Shown in pieces: positions 8,045 through 15,611 of a stretch of DNA of 30,964 nucleotides (within the stretch, counting starts at the first letter, position 1; every line of letters begins with the position of its first letter). Location: contig DCZN01000075.1 of assembly GCA_002331625.1 (NCBI GenBank), forward strand, positions 1 through 30,964, written 5' to 3'. A program made the position numbers and the translations under genes. Origin of the DNA: Nitrospira sp. UBA2083. Its GTDB lineage: Bacteria > Nitrospirota > Nitrospiria > Nitrospirales > Nitrospiraceae. The notes under the pieces were generated by a model that ran no database searches, was not told the DNA's origin, and saw only the letters and a list, made by a program, of their open reading frames with translations.

Positions 8045-8578
8045 CTACTCTGCGGAATCGGTGATATAGTCGTTGAATCGGGGAGCGAGGGTACGACTAT
8101 CGAAGAAAATATAGCCTCGCTCGGTGCCTGCTTGATACGTCAGATTAATTTCAGTGTTGACACCGCGCCAGGTGTATTGCTGTGCGAGGCCGCGTGCCAT
8201 TTGCCCCGGCACACGCTCGAGTCGGCCGAAGCGAGTCTCAAGGAAGGTCAACACCTGCTTGTGGACCTGGTCTCCCTGATATCGAATCGTGACTCGGGCG
8301 AATTGGTCGTCGACCGAGAGATAGAGAATGCTCGTCATCTCGGTATCAGCAAACGATAACGGCTCGTTTTTCGCAAAGTACTCGACGATGTGCGGACCGG
8401 ATCGAATCGCTTCTAAGTCTTGCCGAGAAGACAAGGGGCTACCCCACGTGATTTCGCGAAACCCATTCTGGTCGTTTGTCAAGGGAACCGACCAGGCTGA
8501 GTCGAGACCGATAGTTACAACAAGCATCACCGCCCACACCCAAGTACGAGGTGCGAGATAAGTGGTATGGATCATCAT
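8045..8578 (-). CDS. Secreted hypothetical protein, tandem paralogue B
   Basis: This 177-residue protein has a signal peptide with core VWAVMLVVTIGLDSAWS. It is homologous end to end with the gene at 7514-8041, most clearly in the RFGRLERVPGQ and ERGYIFFDSRTL segments. The family is unnamed to me. It is the first gene of this two-gene unit and is divergent from the decarboxylase operon, whose promoter lies just upstream at 8652. Two adjacent ATGs (8578 and 8575) are possible starts. Confidence 0.8.
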   Translation of the reverse strand: MMIHTTYLAPRTWVWAVMLVVTIGLDSAWSVPLTNDQNGFREITWGSPLSSRQDLEAIRSGPHIVEYFAKNEPLSFADTEMTSILYLSVDDQFARVTIRYQGDQVHKQVLTFLETRFGRLERVPGQMARGLAQQYTWRGVNTEINLTYQAGTERGYIFFDSRTLAPRFNDYITDSAE

Positions 8579-8651
8579 CGATGGTTACAAGAGTGTGCTG
8601 GACAAGCTCACGCTACCACGGGTCTGATGTGAAGGCAACCGCCGATCGTTC

Positions 8652-8681
8652 TTGAGAACGCGCGGAGGCCTATCTTATAAT
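8652..8681 (+). promoter_or_regulatory. Sigma70-type promoter of the decarboxylase/lipid operon
   Basis: TTGAGA (8652-8657) and a perfect TATAAT (8676-8681) are separated by 18 bases. Transcription would start near 8688, about 40 bases before the chosen start of the first gene. This argues that the TTG at 8652, although open in frame, is the -35 box and not a start codon. Confidence 0.7.
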
Positions 8682-8729
8682 GCGCCCGCTTTGAGGGGGG
8701 ATCTCGAACATTCAGGAAGGAAGTTGACG

Positions 8730-9227
8730 GTGATCGAAAGCGACGTGTTCGTCCAAGCCCTGCAAGATATGGGCGTGAATTTTTTTACCGGTGTGCCGGA
8801 TTCTATTCTGGGTGGAATCATTGCCGAACTCATGAATCGAGGGTCTTACATTCCTGCGGTTCGAGAGGACGAAGCCGTTGCTATGGCCGCAGGTGCATAT
8901 ATGGCTGGGAAAATCCCGGCGGTTCTCATGCAGAACTCGGGACTCGGCACCTCTCTCAATACACTTCTCTCACTCAATATGATCTATCGGCAACCATGTG
9001 TCCTGATCATCTCATGGCGTGGCCAAGGTGGGAAGGATGCGCCAGAACATCTTGTGATGGGTGAGGCCATGCCCCAATTGCTCGATACCGTAAAGCTCCC
9101 ACATAGGACCCTGACTGAAAAAACGGCTATAGAAGATTTGCGATGGATTGCCGACACTTTCAAGAAAAGGCAGATTCCCGTTGCCCTCTTCATCCCGAAG
9201 GGCGTGGTGAAGGGTTTACATCCATGA
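8730..9227 (+). CDS. Phosphonopyruvate or sulfopyruvate decarboxylase, alpha subunit (TPP enzyme, PYR half)
   Basis: The start is GTG 8730 with AGGAAGG nine bases upstream, giving 165 residues; TTG 8724 is the alternative. This is the pyrimidine-binding half of a split thiamine-diphosphate decarboxylase. It has an N-terminal FFTGVPDSILGG, the catalytic glutamate region REDEAVAMAAG (E46, E48), QNSGLG at 68-73, and the SWRGQGGKD segment with a downstream H. These features fit phosphonopyruvate decarboxylase and, equally, the ComD subunit of sulfopyruvate decarboxylase. The reaction would give phosphonoacetaldehyde or sulfoacetaldehyde plus CO2. Its TGA overlaps the ATG of the beta subunit, as expected for subunits made in equal amounts. 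The aminotransferase and cytidylyltransferase downstream favour the phosphonate reading, but this is not settled. Confidence 0.82.
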   Translation: MIESDVFVQALQDMGVNFFTGVPDSILGGIIAELMNRGSYIPAVREDEAVAMAAGAYMAGKIPAVLMQNSGLGTSLNTLLSLNMIYRQPCVLIISWRGQGGKDAPEHLVMGEAMPQLLDTVKLPHRTLTEKTAIEDLRWIADTFKKRQIPVALFIPKGVVKGLHP

Positions 9228-9805
9228 GACCGGAAGAAGGAACCTTGATCAGCCGTGCGCAGGCGATGGAAGCACTGTTGGACTTGTTGACCAATCAGCC
9301 GGTCGTGATCTGTAACGGTTTCCCCTCTCGGGAGGCGCACAAGATTGCAGATCGCCCCACACATTTCTATATGATCGGTTCGATGGGGAATGCCGCAGCG
9401 ATTGCACTCGGCATTGCACTCGCGAAGCCGAATAAGCAAGTGGTGACCTTCGACGGGGATGGGAATGTATTGATGGGAATGGGCACGCTCGCAACCGTCG
9501 GTGCACTCAGACCAAAGAATTTTATTCATGTGGTATTCGATAACGAAGTGTATGGGACGACCGGGAATCAACCGACCATCTCCAACGTGGTACCGCTGGA
9601 CAAGGTGGCGAAATCCGCGGGGTATGTGAATGTCGTGCGGGTGCTTGATCGTGATGATCTCGTGTACGAATTCAAAGACATGCTGAAGAAGGATGGCCCT
9701 AGTCTGTTGCTCGTCAAGGTCAATGAGTTTGTTGAGGATGCCGGTCGTGTCTTGCACGATCCACCGGACATCACTCGCCGGTTCATGAAAGCGATTGAGG
9801 GATAA
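9224..9805 (+). CDS. Phosphonopyruvate or sulfopyruvate decarboxylase, beta subunit (TPP-binding half)
   Basis: The start is ATG 9224, which overlaps the alpha-subunit stop as ATGA and gives 193 residues. An in-frame extension back to 9143 would lie inside the alpha gene and is not needed. The thiamine-diphosphate/magnesium motif is present: GDG at 78-80 and DNEVYG at 106-111. The SREAHKI and FYMIGSMGNA segments (about 35-56) match the beta chain of the ComE type. It pairs with the alpha subunit to form one active site. In single-chain phosphonopyruvate decarboxylases both halves are fused, so the split form is itself a point in favour of the ComDE-like branch. Confidence 0.83.
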   Translation: MRPEEGTLISRAQAMEALLDLLTNQPVVICNGFPSREAHKIADRPTHFYMIGSMGNAAAIALGIALAKPNKQVVTFDGDGNVLMGMGTLATVGALRPKNFIHVVFDNEVYGTTGNQPTISNVVPLDKVAKSAGYVNVVRVLDRDDLVYEFKDMLKKDGPSLLLVKVNEFVEDAGRVLHDPPDITRRFMKAIEG

Positions 9806-9963
9806 AGGAAGCGACGAGCTTCCCTGGTAGTGGCTCACCGCGCACGACTCAGCCACGACGAAGTCTCAACGACGTGGGGTCGGCGGGTGAATGAGCCTGC
9901 TCGGTTAATGCGCGTCGTGAAGGAAGGCCACTAGGCCATTTTAAGAAGAGAAAGGAGGGAGGA
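9806..9963. other. Inverted-repeat-rich gap inside the operon
   Basis: This 158-base gap follows the decarboxylase. It starts with a clean hairpin GGAAGC (9807-9812) / GCTTCC (9818-9823) right after the stop codon, then GTGGCT/AGCCAC near 9831-9856. There is no T run. The hairpins could adjust mRNA stability between upstream and downstream genes. A strong ribosome binding site for the next gene, GAAAGGAGGGAG, ends the gap. Confidence 0.4.
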
Positions 9964-11046
9964 GTGATTCTCCTGAATCCTGGCCCGGTCAATGTGTCTG
10001 AACGTGTCCGACAAGCGCTTTTGAAGCCTGACATCTGTCACCGGGAGGATGAATTTTCAGAACTGCTTCATCGTATCCAGACCAAATTGCTCAAGGCGTT
10101 TGTGCCGGGTGCTGAATCGGACTACGTAGCCGTGCTCATGACGGGGTCGGGGACGGCAGCGGTCGAAGCCGCGCTCATGTCGTCGCTTCCGCATGGCCGG
10201 CGGATACTCATCCTGAACAATGGTGTCTATGGTGAGCGAATGTCCCAAATCATCGGACTCCACCGATTGGGTGTGAGCGAGTTGAAGCATGAATGGACGG
10301 TTTGTCCGGATCCTGAGCGGTTACGGCTGGCGCTACGACAGCATCAGGAGGTGCATGCCGTCGGTATGGTCCATCATGAGACCACCACCGGATTGCTCAA
10401 TCCGGCGCACGAGGTTGCCGAGGTGGTCGATAGTCAAAATCGAGTATTTGTTCTCGACGCCGTCAGCGCGCTGGCTGGGGAAACGCTCGACATCGCGAAG
10501 TCGCACATTTATATGGTAGCAGGCACGGCGGGAAAATGTATCCAGGGCTTTCCAGGCGTGTCATTCGTGCTCGTGCGGAAGGGGTTCATTGAAAAAATGC
10601 GCACGTATCCGAAGCGATCGTGGTATCTCCACTTGACGCATTATATTGACGACCAAGGGCGAGGGATGATTCCGTTCACGCCGGCGGTCCAAGTCTACTA
10701 CGCGTTCGACGAAGCGCTGAATGAGTTGCTTGAAGAAGGTGTTCCAAATCGTGTCCAACGCTACAAGAAAGTGGCGACCATGATCCGTGAACGAATGGCC
10801 AACCTGGGGGTGAAAGCGCTTCTTCCGGCGGAGCGGCAATCACACACCATCACAGCCTACTATCTGCCGGAAGGCGTTTCCTATCAGGTTCTGCATGATC
10901 GCCTGAAGCAACAGGGGTATGTCATCTATGCTGGTCAAGGCAACTTGGAGAACAAGATTTTCCGTGTTGCCAATATGGGAGCGCTGTCCGAAGTACAGTT
11001 TGGCGGGTTTCTCGATGCATTCGAACAGGCGTGCAAGCCCACATGA
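9964..11046 (+). CDS. Class V aminotransferase, 2-aminoethylphosphonate-pyruvate transaminase-like (PhnW family)
   Basis: This 360-residue protein starts at GTG 9964 behind a strong AGGAGGGAG site. Family features are the N-terminal LLNPGPVNVSERVRQAL and PDICHRE, the phosphate-binding GSGTAAVEAA (about residues 60-69), the aspartate in VLDAVSALAG, and the PLP lysine in GTAGKCIQG (K191). PhnW enzymes interconvert 2-aminoethylphosphonate and phosphonoacetaldehyde. Placed after the decarboxylase, it would run in the biosynthetic direction, making aminoethylphosphonate (or taurine, if the upstream enzyme uses sulfopyruvate). Its TGA overlaps the next ATG as ATGA, giving translational coupling to the cytidylyltransferase. 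I do not give a gene symbol because the exact substrate is not fixed by sequence. Confidence 0.85.
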   Translation: MILLNPGPVNVSERVRQALLKPDICHREDEFSELLHRIQTKLLKAFVPGAESDYVAVLMTGSGTAAVEAALMSSLPHGRRILILNNGVYGERMSQIIGLHRLGVSELKHEWTVCPDPERLRLALRQHQEVHAVGMVHHETTTGLLNPAHEVAEVVDSQNRVFVLDAVSALAGETLDIAKSHIYMVAGTAGKCIQGFPGVSFVLVRKGFIEKMRTYPKRSWYLHLTHYIDDQGRGMIPFTPAVQVYYAFDEALNELLEEGVPNRVQRYKKVATMIRERMANLGVKALLPAERQSHTITAYYLPEGVSYQVLHDRLKQQGYVIYAGQGNLENKIFRVANMGALSEVQFGGFLDAFEQACKPT

Positions 11047-11762
11047 AGGCGATCCTACTTGCAGCTGGTGTGGGGAAGCGGCTCTGGGAGGTGACGCAGC
11101 ATCGTCCCAAGTGCCTGATTGAGATCGGGGGCCGATCGCTCTTGCATCGCTATCTAGAGTCGCTGGCTGCTGTGGGGATTCGGCGAGCGGACATCGTCGT
11201 CGGGTATAAGCACGAGATGATTCGTGAGGCTGTCAGGCAGGACTCATGCGGTGTCAGGGTCACGTTTCTCGTCAATGATCAATTTCATCGGGGCAGCATT
11301 TCCTCGTTGTGGATCGCACGAACCGCATTTGATGACGATACCATCGTAATGGATGCGGATGTGCTGTTTCATCGAGACATTCTTCGGCGCCTTGTGGCAT
11401 CGACCGCTGAGAACGCGCTGTTGATGGATGAGACGGTGAAGCAAACCGGTGAAGAATGCATGGTGGTCGTGGCCGGTGGCCGCGTGATTGCCTTGACCAA
11501 GAAAATGCCGGATCAGTACGACTATGCCGGTGAGGGGGTGGGGTTTTTGCGGGTTCGGCATGCGGACGCGCCTCATGTGGTGTCGTCCCTTCGTGGTTAC
11601 ATCGACAAGGGTGCATGGCAGATGGAGTACGAAGATGCGCTCTTGGACTACTTTCGAGAGGTGCGGGTGGGACACGAAAAGATTGGGGGACTGCCCTGGA
11701 CGGAGATTGATTTTGTCGAAGATGTAAAAAAAGCTGAATTGGAAGTTTTGCCAAGATTGTGA
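11043..11762 (+). CDS. Sugar-phosphate/phosphonate cytidylyltransferase (PntC/LicC-like nucleotidyltransferase)
   Basis: The start is ATG 11043, which overlaps the aminotransferase stop; protein length is 239. The nucleotidyltransferase signature LAAGVGKRL (residues 6-14) is followed by RPKCLIEIGGRSLL. The metal-binding aspartates are in MDADVLF (D104, D106), and the C-terminal WTEIDFVEDVKKAE carries the second acidic site. LicC and PntC enzymes make CDP-choline or CMP-aminoethylphosphonate. In this operon the likely substrate is aminoethylphosphonate, which would be activated to CMP-AEP for headgroup transfer. PntC is known to be fused to a PhnW-like domain in some organisms, and here the two are overlapping separate genes, which supports the call. 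Confidence 0.82.
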   Translation: MKAILLAAGVGKRLWEVTQHRPKCLIEIGGRSLLHRYLESLAAVGIRRADIVVGYKHEMIREAVRQDSCGVRVTFLVNDQFHRGSISSLWIARTAFDDDTIVMDADVLFHRDILRRLVASTAENALLMDETVKQTGEECMVVVAGGRVIALTKKMPDQYDYAGEGVGFLRVRHADAPHVVSSLRGYIDKGAWQMEYEDALLDYFREVRVGHEKIGGLPWTEIDFVEDVKKAELEVLPRL

Positions 11763-11857
11763 GAAGGTAAGCTATTGAGTCCTCTGCCTCAGGCATCCAA
11801 CGTTGTGGGGAACTGCCTGTGTGTTGTGTCTAAGTGCGTGTTGTTGCAGGAAGGCCC

Positions 11858-13294
11858 ATGAGTAAAAGTATTCTACAGAGGCGAGCGGAGATCCAGGGGT
11901 TGGCGACGGCGATTCTCCTGCCTTCGGTCGGCGTCTTTGGTGGACCGATCGGGCTGGAGGCTGGAGAGTTGGGACCTCTCACTAGCGTGGTAGGGATCGG
12001 ACTCTTTCAACGCACCGTGCTTACATTGCAGCGGGCAGGCATCCGTCAATTGATTGTCCTGTCTGGTTCCGATGAGGAGCAGCTGAAACATTCCTTGGCA
12101 AAGGGTCCTCGCGTCACCATTCCCGTCCGATGGATGCCGATCCGCGAATTTCCCCTTGACGATCCGCGGACATGGGAAGCCTTGGCGGCAGAGGTCCGTG
12201 GCTTTGCGTTGGTTGCGAGCGTCAATAGTATTTTTTCGCGCGGGCTGATCGAACAGTTGCGCCGTGATGTGCGGGATGGCCAAGCGATCGTGGTCGCGCA
12301 GCTCAGGCAAGACAGTGGTGAACAGCCTACGAACCATAGCGTGCGATTCACCATTCCTGCGCTTCGTTCGGCATCCGTGGCTGCCACTCATGTTGGCGAG
12401 TCCACCCTGCGAGTTGCGGAGCTGGTTGTTGTCCCTGCAAGTCTCATGAACACCGCGAATTCTTCGACGCAGGACAAGGGGAGCCCTCCGATCCGTCAGT
12501 GGATCGAGCAGGCCGCCGTGGATGGTCGAGTGCGTGTTGTCACGGCTGAAGAGAAGCGAGGCACCTGGTATCAGTCGGTGAGAACGTCGTCTGATGTGGG
12601 GAGAGCGGAAAAGAAGCTGTTCAACTCACTTAAAGGAGAATTTGAAGGATTTGTCGATCGCTATTTCAATCGCAAGGTCTCTCGTTGGTTTACGCGCCTG
12701 TTTCTCGAGCTTGGACTCTCTCCCAATTCCGTCACCATCCTAGCCGGGCTCATCGGTCTGCTGGCTGCCGCGGGGTTTGGCTTGGGAACGTACAGCGCGG
12801 GGATCGTCGCAGCGCTCTTGTTTCAGCTGGCGGCTGTCATTGATTGCTGCGACGGTGAAGTCGCGCGGTTGACCTTTACGGAATCGCCGCTCGGGGCCTG
12901 GCTCGATATCGTACTGGACAACCTTGTGCATATGGCAATATTTGCGGGGATCGCGGTCGGGCTCTACACGACCTATGCCGGGCAGGAGGATGATTGGGTG
13001 CCGCTCGGATTAGGTATGGCGGCCGTGTTGGGCAACGGCATTGCCTTCTTGCTCGTTGAAAGGGCGCAAAAGATTAAAACCGTCAGCGGTTGGAGAACTC
13101 CTGCACATGCCGCGTGGGCCGATGTCATGTTAAAAAACGTCGCGAGCCGTGATTTCTCAGCGGCCTTATTGGGGTTTGCGTTGTTCGATCAGCTCTTCTG
13201 GTTTCTACTCTTTGCAGCAGCCGGGTCCATGCTCTTTGCCGGTGCCATGGCCTGGGTCATCCGTCCGTCGGCGGTCGCGTTCCCTCGGCTATAA
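11858..13294 (+). CDS. CDP-alcohol phosphatidyltransferase with a degenerate nucleotidyltransferase-like N-terminal domain
   Basis: The start is ATG 11858, with GCAGGAAGG a few bases upstream; an in-frame start at 11834 is less likely. The protein has 478 residues. The C-terminal half (from about residue 255) is an integral-membrane CDP-alcohol phosphatidyltransferase with the complete signature: D332-G333, A336-R337, G346, D350 and D354. These are the DG-AR-G-D-D positions that bind the CDP substrate and metal. The N-terminal 240 residues resemble a Rossmann-like nucleotidyltransferase fold, but the expected glycine-rich GAGxGxR-type loop is not evident, so this domain is probably inactive or altered. 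The enzyme would place the CMP-activated headgroup on a lipid or diacylglycerol acceptor. The acceptor is inferred, not seen. Confidence 0.85.
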   Translation: MSKSILQRRAEIQGLATAILLPSVGVFGGPIGLEAGELGPLTSVVGIGLFQRTVLTLQRAGIRQLIVLSGSDEEQLKHSLAKGPRVTIPVRWMPIREFPLDDPRTWEALAAEVRGFALVASVNSIFSRGLIEQLRRDVRDGQAIVVAQLRQDSGEQPTNHSVRFTIPALRSASVAATHVGESTLRVAELVVVPASLMNTANSSTQDKGSPPIRQWIEQAAVDGRVRVVTAEEKRGTWYQSVRTSSDVGRAEKKLFNSLKGEFEGFVDRYFNRKVSRWFTRLFLELGLSPNSVTILAGLIGLLAAAGFGLGTYSAGIVAALLFQLAAVIDCCDGEVARLTFTESPLGAWLDIVLDNLVHMAIFAGIAVGLYTTYAGQEDDWVPLGLGMAAVLGNGIAFLLVERAQKIKTVSGWRTPAHAAWADVMLKNVASRDFSAALLGFALFDQLFWFLLFAAAGSMLFAGAMAWVIRPSAVAFPRL

Positions 13295-13319
13295 ACTCCG
13301 CGTTGTTTATCCGACTCAC

Positions 13320-14327
13320 GTGTTGCGCTATATCCTACTCACTCTTGGCCTGGCCGTCCTCGGTCTTCTCGTGTGGCGTATCGGACCCAGCAATATCTAC
13401 GAGGCGGCTTCGCAGCTAGGTCCTGTCGCCTTAGTGATCATTCTGATCCCTTCCGTGCTCATGTATGCGATCGAGGCGTACGGATGGAAGCTTGTCTTGG
13501 GGCCGTCCGGGAGCACGGTGCCCTTTTGGCGGCTGCTGACGATTCGGACTGCCGGGGAAGTGGTGAACATGACTACTCCAACGGCCTACTTGGGTGGCGA
13601 ACCGCTGAAGGCGTACTTGCTCAAAAAGTACCATGTTCCAATGGCGGAGGGGGCTGCGTCCGTGGTGATCGCCAAGACGACGGTGACGATCGCCGAGGTG
13701 TGTTTTATCCTTACGGGGATCGCGCTTGGGTTCTTCATTCTTGGTACGGGCAGCTCGGCGGCACAGACCATCACGGCAGCGCTGGTCAGTGTAGGATTAC
13801 TCGTCTGTTCCATCGCGGGGTTTGTGTTTATCCAGCATCGTGGGTTGTTTGCCTCGATTCTCTCGATCGTGAAGAAACTAGGATTGCGCATCCGAGCTCT
13901 GGAGGCACAAGAAGAGCATCTCCGGTCAATAGATCAGACAATCAGAAATTTCTACGACCATCACCAGAAGGCGTTTCTGGCATCGGTCTGTGTGTGTTTT
14001 TTGGGCTGGCTTGCCGAATCGCTGGAAGTCTTTGCAATCATCTATTGTCTCGGAGGGTCAGTGAGTTTCTTGACCGCCATTTCTATTGGCGCACTGGCGG
14101 CGTTCATTAAGGGCGGATCATTCTTCATTCCTGGTAGTTTGGGGGCCCAAGACGCCGGATACATGCTCTTGCTGCAGGCCTTCGGCTACAGCGACGTGAC
14201 GGGGATCACGTTTGCACTGCTGCGACGGTTTCGGGAATTGGTGTGGATCGGCATTGGGTTGCTCTGTCTCGCCATGGTGGGGAAACGAGGGTTGAGTCAG
14301 GATCAGCAGGTCGAAGGCCTGTCTTGA
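13320..14327 (+). CDS. Flippase-like integral membrane protein (LPG synthase TM-domain family, UPF0104)
   Basis: The likely start is GTG 13320 (or TTG 13323), since upstream codons lie within the previous gene; this gives 335 residues. The ribosome binding site is poor, so the start is uncertain. The protein is almost all membrane helices, starting with LRYILLTLGLAVLGLLVW. The family pattern is there: an EAYGWKLVL segment, GGEPLKAYLL, a central loop with a charged EEH patch, then FIPGSLGAQDAGYMLLLQAFGY. Such proteins are thought to move lipids or lipid-linked molecules between leaflets, or to hold the phosphatidylglycerol lysyltransferase membrane part. It directly follows the phosphatidyltransferase, so a role in handling the modified lipid is a reasonable inference. 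Its 3' end overlaps the convergent PilZ gene by 25 bases. Confidence 0.8.
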   Translation: MLRYILLTLGLAVLGLLVWRIGPSNIYEAASQLGPVALVIILIPSVLMYAIEAYGWKLVLGPSGSTVPFWRLLTIRTAGEVVNMTTPTAYLGGEPLKAYLLKKYHVPMAEGAASVVIAKTTVTIAEVCFILTGIALGFFILGTGSSAAQTITAALVSVGLLVCSIAGFVFIQHRGLFASILSIVKKLGLRIRALEAQEEHLRSIDQTIRNFYDHHQKAFLASVCVCFLGWLAESLEVFAIIYCLGGSVSFLTAISIGALAAFIKGGSFFIPGSLGAQDAGYMLLLQAFGYSDVTGITFALLRRFRELVWIGIGLLCLAMVGKRGLSQDQQVEGLS

Positions 14328-14740
14328 ACGAGAGTTCGAAACCGTTCGACCATCCAATCCCACACAAAGCCGTGAAGCCGAAAATCCGCCGCCCGTTCGA
14401 CCTTGTGAAATTGAAGGCCCATTCGATTCCCCTCAACCCACCGAACTTCTGCCTCCTCAACCGGAAGTGACTGAGGCTGGTCCGGGAGGATCAATCGCAC
14501 CCGGAGCTGAGTTCCCTTTGCCAGGGCAACAGCACATTCGATCGCACAGCCGAACACCGTGAGATCAATGACTTTCCCTTCCGCAATCATGTCTGTGTCG
14601 GAAAACATGACAGGATACTGGACCGCAAGGGGAACGCGATAGTGATGGCGCTGGTACGAGGGGGTGGATTCCACGGTGGCCCAGTGTAGTCGGCCCGTCC
14701 GAGGAGAATGAATCCCCCTTTGGCGGGGCTCAGCACACAC
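14303..14740 (-). CDS. PilZ-domain protein, copy 4
   Basis: This protein has 145 residues from GTG 14740. The PilZ motif RHHYR and the second element DLTVFGCAIE are present; the latter has T in place of the usual S. A GTG at 14674 would give a 123-residue protein closer to the normal PilZ length. It would also remove the hairpin at about 14711-14729 (CCCC/GGGG arms) from the coding region, so the N-terminus is uncertain. The 3' end overlaps the flippase-like gene tail by 25 bases in opposite orientation. It lies just downstream of PilZ copy 5 on the same strand. Confidence 0.82.
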   Translation of the reverse strand: MCAEPRQRGIHSPRTGRLHWATVESTPSYQRHHYRVPLAVQYPVMFSDTDMIAEGKVIDLTVFGCAIECAVALAKGTQLRVRLILPDQPQSLPVEEAEVRWVEGNRMGLQFHKVERAADFRLHGFVWDWMVERFRTLVQDRPSTC

Positions 14741-14755
14741 ACGAGACGTATCGAA

Positions 14756-15145
14756 TCAGACCGAGTAGTGCTTCGCAAGATGTTCGCGCTGAAACTGCAG
14801 GATGTAGCGGACCAAGAGCTCGCGGTTCTCTCTGGTCAGTCTGACAAAACGAGCGTGGAGACGGTAGGTACCGGGTGGGTAGTGTATGGGGTCAACCCGC
14901 AAGACTTCAACGGAGGATTTGAAGGGTGCCAGGTCCGGAAGAAGAAGGGTACATGAAAGAATCTCATTGGCCTGGTAGGGGTGATTGACGACCAAGCCGA
15001 TTCCCCCCGCACTTAGGTTGACAGATTTCTCGGTGCATTGGCCTTCAACGGTATCGGTTTCAGGCTGAAGACAGATGGGCAGGCTCACGTTGATGCGATA
15101 ATAGTCACGGCGTTCTCGCGCAACTGGTGGGGTATCAGAGGGCAT
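14756..15145 (-). CDS. PilZ-domain protein, copy 5
   Basis: This 129-residue protein carries RDYYR (about residues 13-17) and NLSAGGIGL (about residues 44-52), the best match to the canonical PilZ pattern of the five copies. ATG 15145 is the start. It is 15 bases from copy 4, so the two may be transcribed together. Its C-terminus (RFVRLTRENRELLVRYILQFQRE) is a helix like that closing other PilZ domains. It is a c-di-GMP receptor candidate with no attached output domain. Confidence 0.88.
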   Translation of the reverse strand: MPSDTPPVARERRDYYRINVSLPICLQPETDTVEGQCTEKSVNLSAGGIGLVVNHPYQANEILSCTLLLPDLAPFKSSVEVLRVDPIHYPPGTYRLHARFVRLTRENRELLVRYILQFQREHLAKHYSV

Positions 15146-15232
15146 GCTGTTCGCAGTATACCAAAATGTGCGTGCCGATCCATTGATCGGGTATCAGTGT
15201 CGGCGTAGAGTCAGGGCGGGACGGAGTTTGAG

Positions 15233-15598
15233 ATGGCCTACGACGAACGATTGGCGGAACGAATCAGGAGCTACTTCACGCGCCGAAAGGGCGTCGAAGA
15301 GAAGCGCATGTTCGGTGGGTTGTGCTTCATGTTCAACGGCCACATGTGCTGTGGGATCGACAAGGACCGCCTCATGGTTCGCGTGCTCCCTGATCGCTAC
15401 GACACGCTCCTCAAGAAACCGCATGCCCGCAAGATGGATTTCACCGGGAAGCCGCTCAAAGGTTTCCTGTTCATCAGCGAGGCCGGCTATCGCACAGCGT
15501 CCGGTCTTGTTTCGTGGCTCGACGAGGCGATCGAGTGCGCCACATCCAAGCCGCCGAAGAAAAAGAAGACGAAACCTCCTCGGATGGCCATGAGGTAG
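15233..15598 (+). CDS. TfoX N-terminal domain protein
   Basis: This is a 121-residue protein that matches the N-terminal domain of TfoX: the helix LAERIRSYFT, then KRMFGGLCFMFNGHMCCGI and DRLMVRVLPDRYDTLL. The C-terminal TfoX helix-hairpin-helix part is missing, which is common in stand-alone family members. The tail is lysine-rich (KPPKKKKTKPP). TfoX itself promotes competence in gamma-proteobacteria, but short stand-alone versions have no firm role. It is divergent from PilZ copy 5 and convergent with the GST-like gene (13-base gap). Confidence 0.82.
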   Translation: MAYDERLAERIRSYFTRRKGVEEKRMFGGLCFMFNGHMCCGIDKDRLMVRVLPDRYDTLLKKPHARKMDFTGKPLKGFLFISEAGYRTASGLVSWLDEAIECATSKPPKKKKTKPPRMAMR

Positions 15599-15611
15599 AG
15601 GCGAACGAAGG

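Noticed and set aside
8652..8729. N-terminal extension of the decarboxylase alpha subunit from TTG 8652
   Set aside because: That TTG is the -35 box of a near-consensus promoter, and a good ribosome binding site is placed for GTG 8730.
8984..9856. 290-residue minus-strand open frame
   Set aside because: It is antisense to both decarboxylase subunits, whose motifs are clear, and shows no recognisable domain of its own.
11272..11796. 174-residue minus-strand open frame over the cytidylyltransferase
   Set aside because: It has an antisense, proline/serine/histidine-rich translation typical of shadows of GC-rich genes.
15144..15593. 149-residue plus-strand frame across the TfoX-N gene
   Set aside because: It overlaps TfoX-N in another frame and has a biased arginine/serine composition.
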